Of a DNA stretch of 64,000 nucleotides, positions 1 through 12,064 are shown piece by piece (the stretch's first letter is position 1; every line of letters begins with the position of its first letter). The DNA comes from Termitomyces sp. T153. Its lineage: Eukaryota > Basidiomycota > Agaricomycetes > Agaricales > Lyophyllaceae. A model generated the notes under the pieces. That model did no database searches. It was not told the origin of the DNA and worked only from the letters and a program-made list of their open reading frames with translations. A program made the position numbers and the translations under genes. Where the stretch lies: the NCBI GenBank assembly GCA_018296165.2, contig JACKQL020000051.1, forward strand, positions 310,001 to 374,000. The letters are read 5' to 3'.

Positions 1-3000
1 ATGTGCATGACTGGATGAAAACAGATCAGTATTGATAAAGGTAAGCAACAGAGCACCTTACATATAAACTTGTCATCGAGGAGGATGTTCGGGAAGAGAT
101 ACTGTATTGCGCGGAAAACGAGACCAGGGAAGAAGATCATGCCAAGGAGCCCGCCGGCGAGAGGACCAATAACCTCTTTCGTTGCCTGCACTGGGTCACT
201 TTGTGACCATCCATTATGTATAATCTAGTTGCAGCATTAGCTAGAACAGAAAACAGATGGAGGACCAAATCATACATGCTGAATGCCTCGCGAAAATCGG
301 TTCGGCGGTTGTAACCGATTCGCGTGCAATGCAATCTTCACGTAGATCAATCCCAGCGCCCACGTATCAACCACCCGGATGCGCGGTGTCACTCCAGGGT
401 CCAGCGTGAACCGGATAGGCAAGACGATATATAAATCGATTACAAAAGAGATCAGTGTTGGAATTAAGACGCCTAGACAGAGAGCCATGTACAGCGACTT
501 GGCCACGAATACGGCTCCGCGTTTCAAGACGACAATTGGTAGGTCCTGCCCTCGGTGCCGCTCTCCAGAGGTACGTTGCCGCCGGCGATCTAGCCGATCA
601 ATCGACGAGCCGAGAAGGTAAAAACCCCACATCATATAAAAACCCACGATAAGTGAATAGCCGTCATGTACACTCCTCGTCGTGAACATCTCAAAGAAGC
701 GGCGCCCGAGGAGGACAGGGAGCCCCACTGCAATACCCAAGGTGAACGTACCGATAACCCACATGACCCCAATGAAACAGAAAATACGATACCGGAAGTG
801 CGGCGGGATATACACGACAACAAACTCATCTTTGATTTGGCGGCCCGCCCGCTGAACTTCCCCATCCTGTTGCATCATAACGGCCCGCGCTGCATCATCA
901 ACAGGCTGCCCATCTGCCGTTACACCTGCCGTTACACGCATGTCTCGTGGAAGAACAACATTGTCGGTGGCGGGAACGCGCCTGAATGAACCATCTGTAA
1001 TATAGGGGTCGCCATCTTGAGTTTGAAAGAAGGTCCATAGTATGGAGCGTTCTTCAGCAGGGTATCGACCGGTAAAGAAATAGGATGTCAAACGAAGTCG
1101 TTTGGCAACAAATCTCCAAATCATTGTTGTGACCACCTTCAGCACTTTCTTCGGTCTGAAGTAGTGCATCGTGTATGGCAAAACGATGTGCAGGAATAGA
1201 AGGTCCACCGGGACATTGGATAAAGGTTCCCTATGAAGATGACTAAGGCAATTGTTCTTCGTAGATATATATAGAATGACTACTGACCTATTCTTCCACC
1301 TGATGGGCATAATTAATTGGTGTCCGAGCCTGAGAAGACCAGCCACGCTGCCGACAACACAAGCCACCACACACGAATACATCACTCCACTGATTGATAT
1401 CTTCCTCAACTGTTCCAAAGTCGAGCGGTCAAGAATCTCCCTGATAGGATGCGAATTGGCATCTTGAGGATCCTTGATAAACCACATTGCACCCGGGCGC
1501 ATCACACTCCGGCAACCAGACAGTACTACCGCGAATGCATACCTAATCTTGAGTTAGATTACCGATGTGCAAAGGAGAGAAGTATACAAACATGAACATA
1601 GTTCCGGCAACCCAGTGATAGAAGATGGCCGTGAGCGGTGCTTCCGTAAAGAACATTACACGCGTCGTGAAATTCGCCTCGGGAAAATACCAAACGGTGC
1701 ACAAATCCAGAACAATTCCACACGAAAGTGGGAAGCTGATCAGCTCAATGAAAATGAATGTAGCAACCTTAGAAGGATATCAGCACCCTTGATACGGGCA
1801 TGATGAACACGAAGACATGCCTTCAGGACAAGAAGTTGCTGGCGGACAGCAATCCTGACAGCTCTAGCAGCCGTTTTTGCATTCCCAACCATTATCAAGT
1901 TCAGATACACAGAAAGAAGTAGTGCAACAGCAGCATAACCCAAAAAAATTGCAAACGCTCGGTTAGCCGGTGCTTCACCAACTGCCATCTGTTCCCAAAT
2001 TAACAGTGCGCTGCCGAAAGTAAGTCTGACCTTCTCCCCCAAGGGAGCCAAGTATGGCTCGACGACTTTCAGGAACTTATCCAAGTATTCCAGAACAAAT
2101 GACGACGCCTCCGAGATCTCTGGAGACGGAGGAGAAGGTGTCGCTCTCCATGCCAAAATCTGCTCAAAAGGGTTATTTCCAAATTTCCCGACATTCTCTC
2201 CCTGTACGACATGAAAATAGGGCATCTCATGAAATAAAGGACATACCAATTTGCCAGATACAGCGACGATCTTATCAATAACTCCTTGGCCAAGAAGCGG
2301 TCCAGTGAGCCATAAGATGCCGATGCCGAAGAACCTGATCGTTCTGATCGTCACACGTATGGAGGACGGAAGTAGGATATCAAAAAGTAAGAGGACCATG
2401 CAATCGACAAAAGGATCTGTGACAAGACGTATGGCACGTATTGGAAGATGCAGAATCTGGAGAAAACGCGGAGGGTCCAGCTAAAATCAATGGTGAGACA
2501 TTACAAGTTGACGAACAGAGAGAGACCTGGGCATACAGATAACAAAGCAGTCGTCTTCCCAATTGTGAAAGGAATCCAAATGCCCAGGCCGATAGCAGTG
2601 TCCAGAACGAAAATCATCAAGGCGGCCTGTTGGGAGCGAGCACGTCAAAACGAGGATAGGACAAGAAAAGTAAAAATTAACATTTTGAAGCACTCCATAG
2701 ATTGGGCCTCGGATTCCGATAGCTATGAGATAAGTGTCAATCCAGTGAGTACGGCCGGAATGACACGATTTGTTTGTTCACCTTCCATCGCGCCTTCCAT
2801 ATCATCCTCAACGTTAGCCTCCAACTCTTCTGCAAGTTCAGGGGGAATCTCGATCTCCGGCGCAGGATTTTGTGCCAATTCCTCTTCACGAGGAGGCTGC
2901 AGTCCGATAGCAACATTTTCCGGAGGGACAACACCTTCCACCTCTTGCGCTGCTCCCTCTTCAACTCCCTCACCCTCAGCAGCTTCCCAAGCATCGAAAA

Positions 3001-4859
3001 CAAAGTCCTCCATCTCACCTGGCTCTTCACCCTCTCCCTCATCTTCGAACACATGCTCGTCCGCATTCCGTCTCCAGCCTTCGTCATCACCATCACCCTC
3101 TTTATCTGTGTCGTCATCGCTAGGCGTCCCCAGTCTTGATGTCCTTTCATCGGCTTCGGGATCATTGAAATAATGCGTGATTTCCTCCTTGTTGATACCT
3201 TCATCCTCCTCTTCATCGTCATCTGCCTCGGGGGATCCTGTCAATCGAGACGGGCCGGCTTCAGCTTCTTCTAATTCTTCCGGTGCACGATAGCTAGTTA
3301 GACGTTGAGTCACCACTTGTGCCACAGACGAAGAGGAAGGTAATGGCGGTAACACAAGATCAGAAGTAGAAGAGGACGGCAGTGTGGGCCGTCTCTGATT
3401 GAGGAAGGAAGATGGAGGTCCTGCGTCTCCTGCGGCGATCTGGTTTTCTGACACCCATTTAACGCCGTCGAATGTGAACGGTATAGCAGGTGGAGGGGTT
3501 TGAAGGACCACAGCCGATGGTGACACAAAAGTGAATTGGAATGTCGGATCAACCTGCAGCGGAAGCCCTGCTATCGGTTGTTGGCCCATAACACGCCACG
3601 CCATTTTTCGCCTCGCTCCTGCCAGCCTTGCAGAATGTATACGTCGCGTGAAAGCTTTGCGTTTAATGCGCTCCTCCTCATAATCCATCTCATCGTCTTC
3701 GCCCTCCTCATCTGTAGGTAGCAACTTCCTTCGCGTGGCTGCCCGCAGATCAGAATCAAGCCTATCTTTCCTGCTTCGCCTTCCCTTCCCTTTCCTACTG
3801 ATCAAACGAGCCCAGTCTTGACGTCTTTCGTCAGCGTCGTTGTGGCCATCCGGTCTCTCACGGAGTACTTCTAATGCTCGAAGCGTTTCCGCTTGACGAC
3901 GAGCAAGAGCTTCTTCCAGCGGATGTGGTTGTGGTGGTGCTCCCGGGGGAGGCCGAAGATCAACACGAGGGGGGATTCCTTCTTCTGGAAGAATTTCTTC
4001 ATCGTCAAAGATGCCAGGACGAGCATTCTGAGAAATCCATTCGCGGAGAAGAAACACAGCGACGAAAGTCAAGACAATGAGTGATGCAATGATTTGGCCT
4101 GTGAAAATGTCCGCAGAAAGAGCGGCCCAGACTGGGTGGTTTGTCAAACGACCTAAGGAAGTTGTGGGTTGAGGCAATGACTTGTCAAAAGGTAGATTGT
4201 AGTAGAAAGGGCTTCCTTCATTATTAGAGGAGGGAGGACGAGTTCGTCCGCTTATCCACCATGCACTAAAAAAGCTATCAGTAACAATGTACTTTACCCA
4301 AGAGTCGATGATGTACGTTGATTCACCCATTGAAAAATACATCCTCCATGTCCATACCGTCGCCCACGGCAAAGCTGTCAACCAGATAACCCCAACGACA
4401 ATCCCTCTCAACCCAAATAGCAGCGCAAACAATATCTGCTGAATGAGTTTCTTCACTAAAAGCAGTGTAGGTAGCGATGTAGGCATATTGGATGCATACA
4501 CTGGAGACCCAAGTTAGGCGACCATAAAATGATGAGACATCGATTTACATACCCTTCGTGAACGAGTATGGATGCTTACATACATCACAATTCTTCTTTT
4601 TGCTATGGGATAGCCATGTAGTTAGGCTTTTGGAAGCATAAAATGTTAGCAAAGAGGTGTTCTTGAGACAAATACTTGTACTGACCAATCTTGATGGATA
4701 TACCGAATTGTTCCTGAACATTTGCAGGGATGAAAGAGGGGCTGGCCCTCTTCAGCCGGAGCACTGCAGATGCGACATGTATCTGCAAAAAACCTGATCC
4801 TGAGTGTCTGTCCCGTCGGAAGATCCGGAAGACACACCTTGTTCTTCAGCCTCCTGCAT
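1..4859 (-). CDS. SSM4 (DOA10): Doa10/SSM4-type ER membrane RING-CH E3 ubiquitin ligase (C-terminus off the left edge)
   Basis: ER-associated-degradation ubiquitin ligase of the Doa10/MARCH6 family. The N-terminus carries a C4HC3 RING-CH finger: CRIC, then CKCSG, then HQDC and CDVC, ending with PYSFTKVYA. Next come hydrophobic segments, a long acidic low-complexity stretch (about 2785-3720), and the conserved Doa10 core (GIRGPIYGVLQN, VLDTAIGLGIWIPFTIGK), then further membrane segments (PLTAIFYHWVAGTMF, PLSNVPVDLLFLHIVLPYT). Exons read 4838-4859, 4686-4782, 4553-4626, 2782-4500, 2682-2722, 2537-2626, 1821-2480, 1592-1767, 1288-1542, 276-1230, 62-185 and 1-10. Their phases are consistent and give about 1,407 residues before the edge. 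The start at 4859 was chosen because its 22-nt exon splices in frame to the RING. The intron at 1768-1820 uses a GC donor. An in-frame 45-nt segment near 2205-2249 has GT...AG ends and might also be spliced. Confidence 0.93.
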
Positions 4860-5269
4860 GTAAAAAGAGAGCTATACTGCAGAGACGGTTCAATTAAGAA
4901 CAGAATCCGCTTGAGAGGGCGAGTGCAGCGGGGTAGTAGTGGTAGCTGGGATAAGTCGTGCTCACCGCCTTGGCCGATCAAAGATGGAGTGGTTATCATG
5001 TAAGCAGCATGTCTTGCCACGTGTATTCAAACCCCGATGCGGCATCACCAACTGCTGGGTGCTGGAATCTGTTTCCGGAAGAAAAAGGGTCAAAGAAGTG
5101 TGTTATACCATTTCTTAGACAATGGAAGATGTCTTTTTTATCTTTGACCTTTTTCCATTTGGAAAACATATCCCAGTACCAGCAGTGGGAGCAATTTGAT
5201 CGATCTTGATGGCTACTGATGAACCTATATATGTGTGAGTGACATCTGTCAGCGATAACCCGCGCGGTT
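4860..5269. other. Intergenic stretch upstream of Doa10; probable promoter
   Basis: No gene is supported here. The stretch keeps normal CG content, so it belongs with the gene rather than with the neighbouring transposon nest. It should contain the Doa10 promoter; I see no clear TATA box. Open frames across it lack any family signature and overlap the copia remnant on the other side. Confidence 0.5.
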
Positions 5270-6378
5270 ATGACAGCCTCTACCTGTGCTGTACCCAAAA
5301 CTCTGATACTAGACAATCTACCTCTTCTCCCAAGCAACAACAAGCTTTCGGTAGTGATTCTGATCAGGAAAGGCTCCTTACCTTTCTTATTGAGCACAAG
5401 GCTGAAGCAGGTGATAGCAGCAGCTTTAGGCTTCAACATGGAGAGGCAGACTGGAATAAGCACTCAAAACCAATTGAGGATCACATACTGACTGCAGATG
5501 TATCCCCTGTCCCCCAGGCAAAGTGCATGTCACTTACCTCCTTCAATACAACTCTGTTCCTTGTAGATTCTGGGGCCACAGTTCATATCTCCCTATTGTG
5601 ACAATTTCCTTACTTTGCACCCCATTCTGTCACAAGTTGTCAAAGGGCTTGGGAGTTCCTTGGTTGCTGCAATTGGCATTGGCAACATTTGCCTCAACAT
5701 TGCAAAAGGTGCAAACATTGTTCTAGAGAATGCACTCTACATTCCCAATGCTACTGTCTGTCTCATATCAGTTAGTTCCCTTGCTACCAACTCAGGTCTC
5801 AACTCCCTATTCAAACAATGTCTCTGTGAAAATCATCAAAAGATCCACTCACACACTTGTGGTGCAAGGCCCACTAATCCAAAACCAATGAATCTACTCC
5901 CTGGACCTCAGTACCACCCTCACAGAGCACTGCATCTTTGTCACACAACATGCCACTGACTTGGAAACCTGGCACTGTCATCTTGGACATGCCAATTACC
6001 AGACAGTCATGGATGGCAAAATCTGGCATGGTCCCAGGTATGTCCTCTATTTTCACCTCAAAACCACCCAAGTGTGACTCATGCATCCTTAGAAAGCAGA
6101 CCTGAAATGCTGTGCCTAAAGTGCAGGAGGAAGGGCAGTAGGCAACACAAAAGATAGAGATTGTCTGGGTAGATTTGACAGGGCCACAGGCCATCATATT
6201 TCACAATGATTATAGATACATAATGAATCTAGTTGATGATTACACAAGCAAGCACTGGTCAATACTTCTTCAGAAAAAAGAGGATGCACTCACACACCTC
6301 AGAGCATGGCAAGCAGCATGAGAGAACAAAATCCAAGAAAAGCTTGGTACATATAGAATGGTGCATGACAGCAAGCTC
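5270..6378 (+). mobile_element. Degenerate Ty1/copia pol fragment (protease, GAG-pre-integrase, integrase core)
   Basis: Broken copia polyprotein on the + strand. Near 5560-5600 the aspartic protease signature FLVDSGATVHIS is readable. A frameshift follows, then IVLENALYIPNA and LISVSSLATNSG, typical of the region after copia protease. At about 5960-6010 WHCHLGHANYQTVMD is the GAG-pre-integrase zinc-finger neighbourhood. At 6160-6330 VWVDLTGPQAI and YIMNLVDDYTSKHWSI belong to the integrase catalytic core. At least two frameshifts and stops break it, so no product is expected. It stops abruptly near 6378, where a Helitron fragment in the opposite orientation begins. RT, RNase H and LTRs are missing here. 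CG is almost absent from 5350 on. Confidence 0.85.
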
Positions 6379-8262
6379 TCTCCTAGACATCTCTGCAGAA
6401 TTTTTGGATTGATATCCTCTATATCAGAGTCCTTGCCAAAGAGAATGGTCTGGTCCAGGTAATACTGATCATTTTGATGATGATTGATATGGGGATTAGT
6501 GGAAGAGATCAATACAGTGATAGAATTGGCATCACAGATCATAGTTGCAGGAAGTTGTACTGTTTCTTCAGGCCCAAGATTTTTCCAGTACCAACATCTA
6601 GTAGCCAAGCTGCATGAGCAATGTTATCAGGAGTTTGATTCAATTCTATATTTTGAACCAAGTAGTGGACTTGAATCTGATCCCAAAGTCTTCCTCTTTT
6701 GAGTGAAGCAGTGATTATCTGCTGCCTGAGCTGGAAGAGTTTGTCAAAAATCTCCTCCAAACATCACAGTCACTCCACCAAGGGAGCATCCTTATTCAGG
6801 GTGTCTCTGAACCCATGATCAACAGAGTCAATGGCATTTTTGTGTTGCATTGGGACTTCATCCCAGATGACAATTTTAGTGTGGAGCAAGAGTTGAGATA
6901 AATGGGTTCCTCTATTGATATTGACAATGGATGTATCTAAGGCAGGAATGGGGATTTTGAACCTTTTATGAGCAGTTCTACTACCCTCCAGTGATAAGGC
7001 AGCAATTCCAGATGATGCTACACATAATGACACATCTTCATCAGAACAAACAGCAGAAGCCAGAGTATTACAAATGAATGTTTTGTGGCCATTGACTGTC
7101 CTGAGATCAGCCCATTGATGTTGCATTAGTTACAACTGTCAGGAGCATCCTGAGGTAGAACTTTTCCTCCTGTTTGGGTGAAGCAAAAGTACATTCTTCC
7201 AATAGCTGTTCCTCTTTACCTCTCCTTCCAAGTCTTTTTTGATGACTTATAGACAAACTTGGTTGGAAAGTTTTGATAGGTAGTGTCATTATCAGGGAAC
7301 TTGGCATTGGCTTCAAACCAAGCAGTAAGTGCAGTCTTGCTTGCATTAGGCCTAGCAGTAACTATTTCCAAAGGCTCATTATTTTGAAAGTAGACTTCAT
7401 GTTGATCTTCAGTAACTGGTACACTGGAGGATATTCAGCATGTATATTAAATTCAAAGATATGCTAGCAGGCTTCAGGTGCAGAAATGTATCTGGCATCT
7501 AAGTGTTCTTTGATTTCATCTCTTTTATCTCTTTCTTCTCTGGAAATTTTGAGAGTTGTCTTATCAGGGCCTTTGTAGATGTACCTGCAAACATACTTGA
7601 TAGCTTCCACAGATGTACAGACCTCCACATTAATGTGGCATTTGTATTTGGCTGAGATATAAAGATTGTATGGGACAACATCACAATTGTCATAATGATG
7701 ACCATTCCTTTCAAAGAAGTGACCATTGTTAGGTCTGGCATAGGGGATAGCCATCATCACCATACTGAGTGGCCTCCTGAAATTCCTTGGGATATCTCTT
7801 AGAACATTTGCCATTTATGATGCACTTTGCATTGGAATGAGCATTTCCACATGGACCATGGACCATATTGGTTGTAACAACCTAATAACAAAGTTTAGTA
7901 ACTGGATCAAGGAACTAAACAAAGCCAATACATGGTACAATTGAGGCTGAGAAACTGCATTAGGAATTTGGGCAGAGACAATAGTATGTACATGAGCTGT
8001 ATCCTGAATCCTATGATGATGATGAAAAAATACCAAGATATGCATATGTGGAAGTCCTCTCTTTTAAGGTTTGATGGTATGAACATGAGCTACACAATTG
8101 CTAAAAAGACCTTTAATTTCTTTCCAGACAGCATTTTTCTCAAGTTCAAATACTCTAGCAACAATATCTGGTCAATCAGAGGCTGTTTGCTTTTTGCCAT
8201 TGATTGTAGGTTCCCTTCAGAGAGCTTCTTCTATTTCAGACCACTTTGAATTAGCTGTGGGC
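6379..8262 (-). mobile_element. Helitron remnant: Rep (HUH) plus Pif1-like helicase, both ends missing
   Basis: Read on the - strand from about 8260 down, this is a Helitron RepHel gene in pieces. Near 8060-8030 GLPHMHILVFF holds the H-x-H motif of the HUH Rep nuclease. Near 7740-7700 YARPNNGHFFERNGH is typical of Helitron proteins. IKYVCRYIYKGPD (about 7610-7570) carries the paired Rep tyrosines spaced Y-x3-Y. Helicase follows: CVASSGIAALSLEGSRTAHKRF (about 7030-6950), IVIWDEVPMQHK (DE box, about 6870-6830) and SLKRGRLWDQIQVHYLVQN (about 6700-6650). The usual Walker A is replaced by RTVNGHKT. The helicase ends at ILQRCLGES near 6380, abutting copia. Frameshifts and a probable internal deletion separate Rep from helicase. 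I could not find the 5'-TC or 3'-CTRR/hairpin termini. Confidence 0.85.
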
Positions 8263-9639
8263 CCAGACTTACACTACCCTAAACCCTAAACACATGTATT
8301 ACTGCTCATGTGCATTATGTGTTACTTGTACACTAGATAGGCCTTGGTATAATTAATATGTAGGTTGTAAGGAATAAACAAGCTTTGACTGCCCAACATT
8401 GCATATCTTTTGTGTGTGATTGGGAATGGTGTGCACTGTGTTCAGGTAGCTTCTTAAGTGAAATTTGAGACTTTCATGTGGTGCTATGCTGTTTTACTAA
8501 GGTTGCCACTGGGATTCCTTTTCTTGGATTGGCTGGTGCATAGTTTTCATGTGTGGCTTCACATTGTCTGTGTGACTCTCTATTCAAGCAGCTCCACTGA
8601 AAGATCTTGTCTGGGACAATTGGAGACCTGAAAACACCCAAACACATTCTTAGTATTACTGTTAACTGGGATTGAGACACTTGCCAGGTAATTTTGACAC
8701 AGACAGTACTAATTGACAGACTTGTACAACAGTTGCTAGTCAGATGTCATGCTACTATCAATACCAATGGGAACAAAGCTTTGGCATGCAGATCTGTCCA
8801 AGTTGTTGCAGGAACAGTAGGAGAAGATCTCATGGATACTCTATGCTATTGTATACCCATAGCTTGGGCCCCCCTTCAATCAGACAAAAAAACATACTTT
8901 AACAACTAGATATCTTTAGCACTAGATATTGTCAAGGGACTGGTCTTTGGACTGTCCCACTCTTGCCTAGCTTAGTCCATGAGGATTGGCACCTCTATCT
9001 AGCCAACCTCCAGACTGCCTGGCCCCTTGTTCCTCCTTCACCATCTTGGCTCCCATGCCCAATGGGTATATTGTACCTGGCACATGGTATATTATTGTCA
9101 ACCATTGATTCTTCTACTACTGGATCTGATTAGTCAATAGTTTGCAGTCATTGGCCTCCACTTTGTCATATAGGCTCTAGTCAGCAGCCTCTAGCTTAGT
9201 CAAAGGTACTTAGTCATCTAGTAGCCTTGTAGTATTTAAGCAGACCTGGAGATAGGATATCCCCAGTCTGGACAATAGCATTGCTTCTGGGTTTATTCAC
9301 TAGGATGACTATAAGATCCCCCAGTGTTGTCCTCACTTAGCTCACTGTGCTTGCCCTCTGCCCAACTCTTGGCCACCTCCATGCCCCCTCAACTTTTGCT
9401 CAGTGCCTGTGACAGCCTGCTCTGGCCAGGATTACCTGCAGAGTGGATCATCCCCTTACAAGTACCACCTGTATTGTCAAGTTGTACACAGGAGAAATTC
9501 CTTCCTGAGTCAATGTTGCAACTGCAGAGTATACAGTTTGTAATGGTACTTCACATCTTATTCATTATAGCAAGGTATGATTAGTAGCTGTAATCCACAA
9601 ATGCACATGTAAATGAGTAGCTACTATAGCAGTGTCTTC
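8263..9639. other. Transposon-derived, CG-free spacer; possible LTR-like promoter piece
   Basis: No coding domain is recognised. The sequence is free of CG like the rest of the nest. A TATA-like TATTTAAG lies near 9227-9235 in sequence resembling an LTR U3/R boundary, but I found no second copy in the window and no clear termini. A telomere-like CCCTAAACCCTAAA at 8277-8290 is only two units. Confidence 0.35.
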
Positions 9640-10410
9640 ATCAGCAGTGGTATGATGAGTTTCAAGACATTATCAATAGTATGAAAGAGGAATTTCCTCC
9701 TTGGCATGAGGTCAAATATGAGATAAATCTCCATGATGAGACCAAGTGCTTTTCATAACTCATGCCAAGATGGCCCAAATCACTTCAGTTGCAGGATAAA
9801 ATTGACTGTTACATGCAAGTGAGATGGTGGGAACCTTGTGCAACCAATCAGGCTGCACTGTTATCATGCATCCCTAGAAAGGATGGCTCATTGCAGATGG
9901 CATTAGATACTTATCAACACAATAAGTATACAGTTAAAGATGTTATGCCCTTACCCAATTAAAAAGGTCATCCAGGAGGATATACCTCAAGCACCTATAA
10001 GGTCAAAAATTGACCTTAAAAACACATATGAGCAAGTAAGGATATGTACATCAGACATACCAAAAACTGCATTTATGACCATTACTGATACATACCACAA
10101 TAGTATCATGCAAATTGGTGACTGTAATGCACCAGCAACATTTCAACATCTGATGACATCCATTTTCCAGGACATAATTTGGAAATGTGTGCATGTGTAC
10201 TTAGACAACATATTTGTCTTTCCTGATTCCATTGAGTAATATAAAAAGCACCTTTGAATAGTCTTCAAAAAACTATGGAAACAGAAGCTTTACCTCAAGT
10301 TGAAGTGCAAGCTATATGCCAAACATGTGAGTGGTGGCTGTGGAGTGTCTCAGTCATGACATTGATTCACAATATATGACCCTGAAATGAATAAACTGAA
10401 CTATGTAGTA
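9640..10410 (+). mobile_element. Ty3/gypsy reverse transcriptase fragment with mutated active site
   Basis: RT palm and fingers of a gypsy pol are readable in overlapping frames. MPRWPKSLQLQDKIDCYMQ near 9762 leads into the conserved PRKDGSLQMALD and TVKDVMPLPN. After one frameshift come RSKIDLKNTYEQVRI, GDCNAPATFQHLM and VYLDNIFVFPDSIE, ending near 10330 with KLYLKLKCKLYAKH. The catalytic YxDD box reads YLDN: the second Asp codon at 10207-10209 is AAC. Many positions that are Arg in the family read Cys, Gln or His, in line with CGN codons decaying. Protease, RNase H and integrase are not attached. Non-functional. Confidence 0.85.
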
Positions 10411-10421
10411 CACTCCTGGGG

Positions 10422-10640
10422 GGGCACAGTGGTTCAGCTGGCCCATTGCATCTCAAAGTGGGTCACATGACTTGTGAGTGCAAGGTCAGGGTTTTGACTC
10501 TGGCTGAGTGTGCCTGTGTGGAAACACTTTAGACACTATGTAGGTTGTTTCAATGCTGCTGGGAAGCCACTGCCTGTCATGTGTTGTCTAGGAAGGCTTT
10601 GTTGGTCAGGCTGCTAGGATTAGTTACCTAACACCATTCA
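10422..10640 (+). repeat. tRNA-derived SINE-like repeat, copy A (CG-erased)
   Basis: A Pol III A-box-like TGGTTCAGCTGG at 10430-10441 and a B-box-like GGTTTTGACTC at 10490-10500 lie 60 bp apart. The flanking 6-mers GGCACA (10423-10428) and TGTGCC (10509-10514) are complementary, as in an acceptor stem. A second copy on the - strand (about 24960-24600) matches it closely for over 100 bp, differing largely where copy B has CG and this copy has TG or CA. This supports a dispersed tRNA-like SINE. No target duplication or 3' tail could be fixed. Confidence 0.6.
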
Positions 10641-10991
10641 GCATGTGCTTACAGTGATGGAATGTCACCACTGATCTCATATCTGGACAAAAAAGGAAAG
10701 GGTTCTCCAATGCAGTGAATAAGGAGAGGTGAAAACTGTAGCCCTGTCAAACCTGTTGGGCTGTAGTACAAGTAGGTTTGAAAAGGAAGGCATCAAGATG
10801 TGTTGAGGATCAATGCTCCATAAGTCCAATGGCTAGGTCAGGGGTTTTCTGGGTTGGGCTGATACCTAGCCCAGTACCAGTCAAGAAGCTGAATGGCAGG
10901 GGTCCTGAAGCACCATGCTGAAATGAAGTAGGGTCTGAGATCAGGGATGGGAGTTGTGACCTGTGCTGAGGGGTTGAGAGCTGGCCTCAGT

Positions 10992-12064
10992 TGTCAGGTT
11001 CCACTGACCACAGAGGCTCAGCTTAACTGGGCAAGTCCTTACTAGGCAGATGTGACATCCTGCACTTATAACCTAGCATTCTGGAGTGGTCCAGACTTCA
11101 GATACCTGTGAGGATGAACTAAGGGGAGCAGTCCAAACAAGTCTGGGGTGGTCTGGGGAGGTCTTAGACAAGGTACAAATAAGGGTTGGGCTTGGAGGTG
11201 CATTAGGCACAAGTCTAGAGGTGAATATAGAGGTTATGGGGCAAGTGGAGGCCACATGAGTAATAGGAGTGGGGCCAGAGATTGATGGAAGATCAACTAA
11301 TGTTGATGGGTTCTAGGCCAAGCATAGAGCAAGGTCTGAAGGTTAATTATGGATGTTAGATCATAAATAGATGAACAGAGATTGTAATGGAGTTGGAGTG
11401 AAAGGAGTTCAGGCAACAATAAAGGAAATAGAACAGATGAGACAGAGTCAAGACAAGACAGAGATGAGAACAAAATAGAATCAAGATGAGGTATAAGACT
11501 AGAGACAGAAATAGAGATGAAACTGGGAAATGTAACAGACAGAGAATGTAAACAGACAAGTAACAGCAATATCAAGACTACTGTAACAGATATTGCTCTA
11601 TGGCTTATATACTGACTACTGGACCTCCTCCAGGGACTGGGAGTACAACAGCAGGACTTGTTGGAGCTGTATGGGGCTGACAGGTGTTGGTTCTGATCAG
11701 ATGGTGGGCTGCAGTGATATTCTTATAGGAACTGATGGGAATGTGGGCCACCCCATAGTTATCTGGAAGTTCTGGAGTGGTTGGGTAGGTTGAGGAGACA
11801 AGTTAGCGATGTGTGCATGGGTCAGAAGAGATGTTGGAGGGGCCTGAGGGCTTGGGAGGAGAAGGGGAAGTGACTGGGCCCACAAGAAACACATTGGGAT
11901 TTGTCAGGGGGCTGTCAGGGTTTGCTGGGGAAGCATCAGAAATAGCTGGGGTGGGTGCTGTGGGTGAACCAAGGTTGGGCAAGGTTGAGGGGGTGTTGGA
12001 GGGGACTCTGGGGGAGCAGGGTGGCTTGGAAAAAGGTCTGGCAGTCTGGGAGTGGGTGATGACA
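10992..12064 (-). repeat. Solo LTR, copy 1 (reverse orientation)
   Basis: The sequence begins TGTCA (10992-10996) and ends TGACA (12060-12064), a 5-bp inverted terminal repeat. It aligns as the reverse complement of the LTRs at 12843-14004 and 59792-60898. The shared TATA region (GTATATAAGTCATAG in the other copies) is recognisable near 11600-11620 as CTTATATACTG. The flanking pentamers TCAGT and TTGGT differ by two transitions. No element interior adjoins it, so it is a solo LTR. Confidence 0.78.

Noticed and set aside
4996..5463. Reverse-strand frame of 155 codons upstream of Doa10
   Set aside because: It crosses the gene/transposon border and shows no domain; the right half is antisense to copia protease sequence.
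8277..8290. Telomere-like CCCTAAACCCTAAA
   Set aside because: Only two units, of the TTTAGGG type rather than the usual fungal TTAGGG, and surrounded by transposon DNA.
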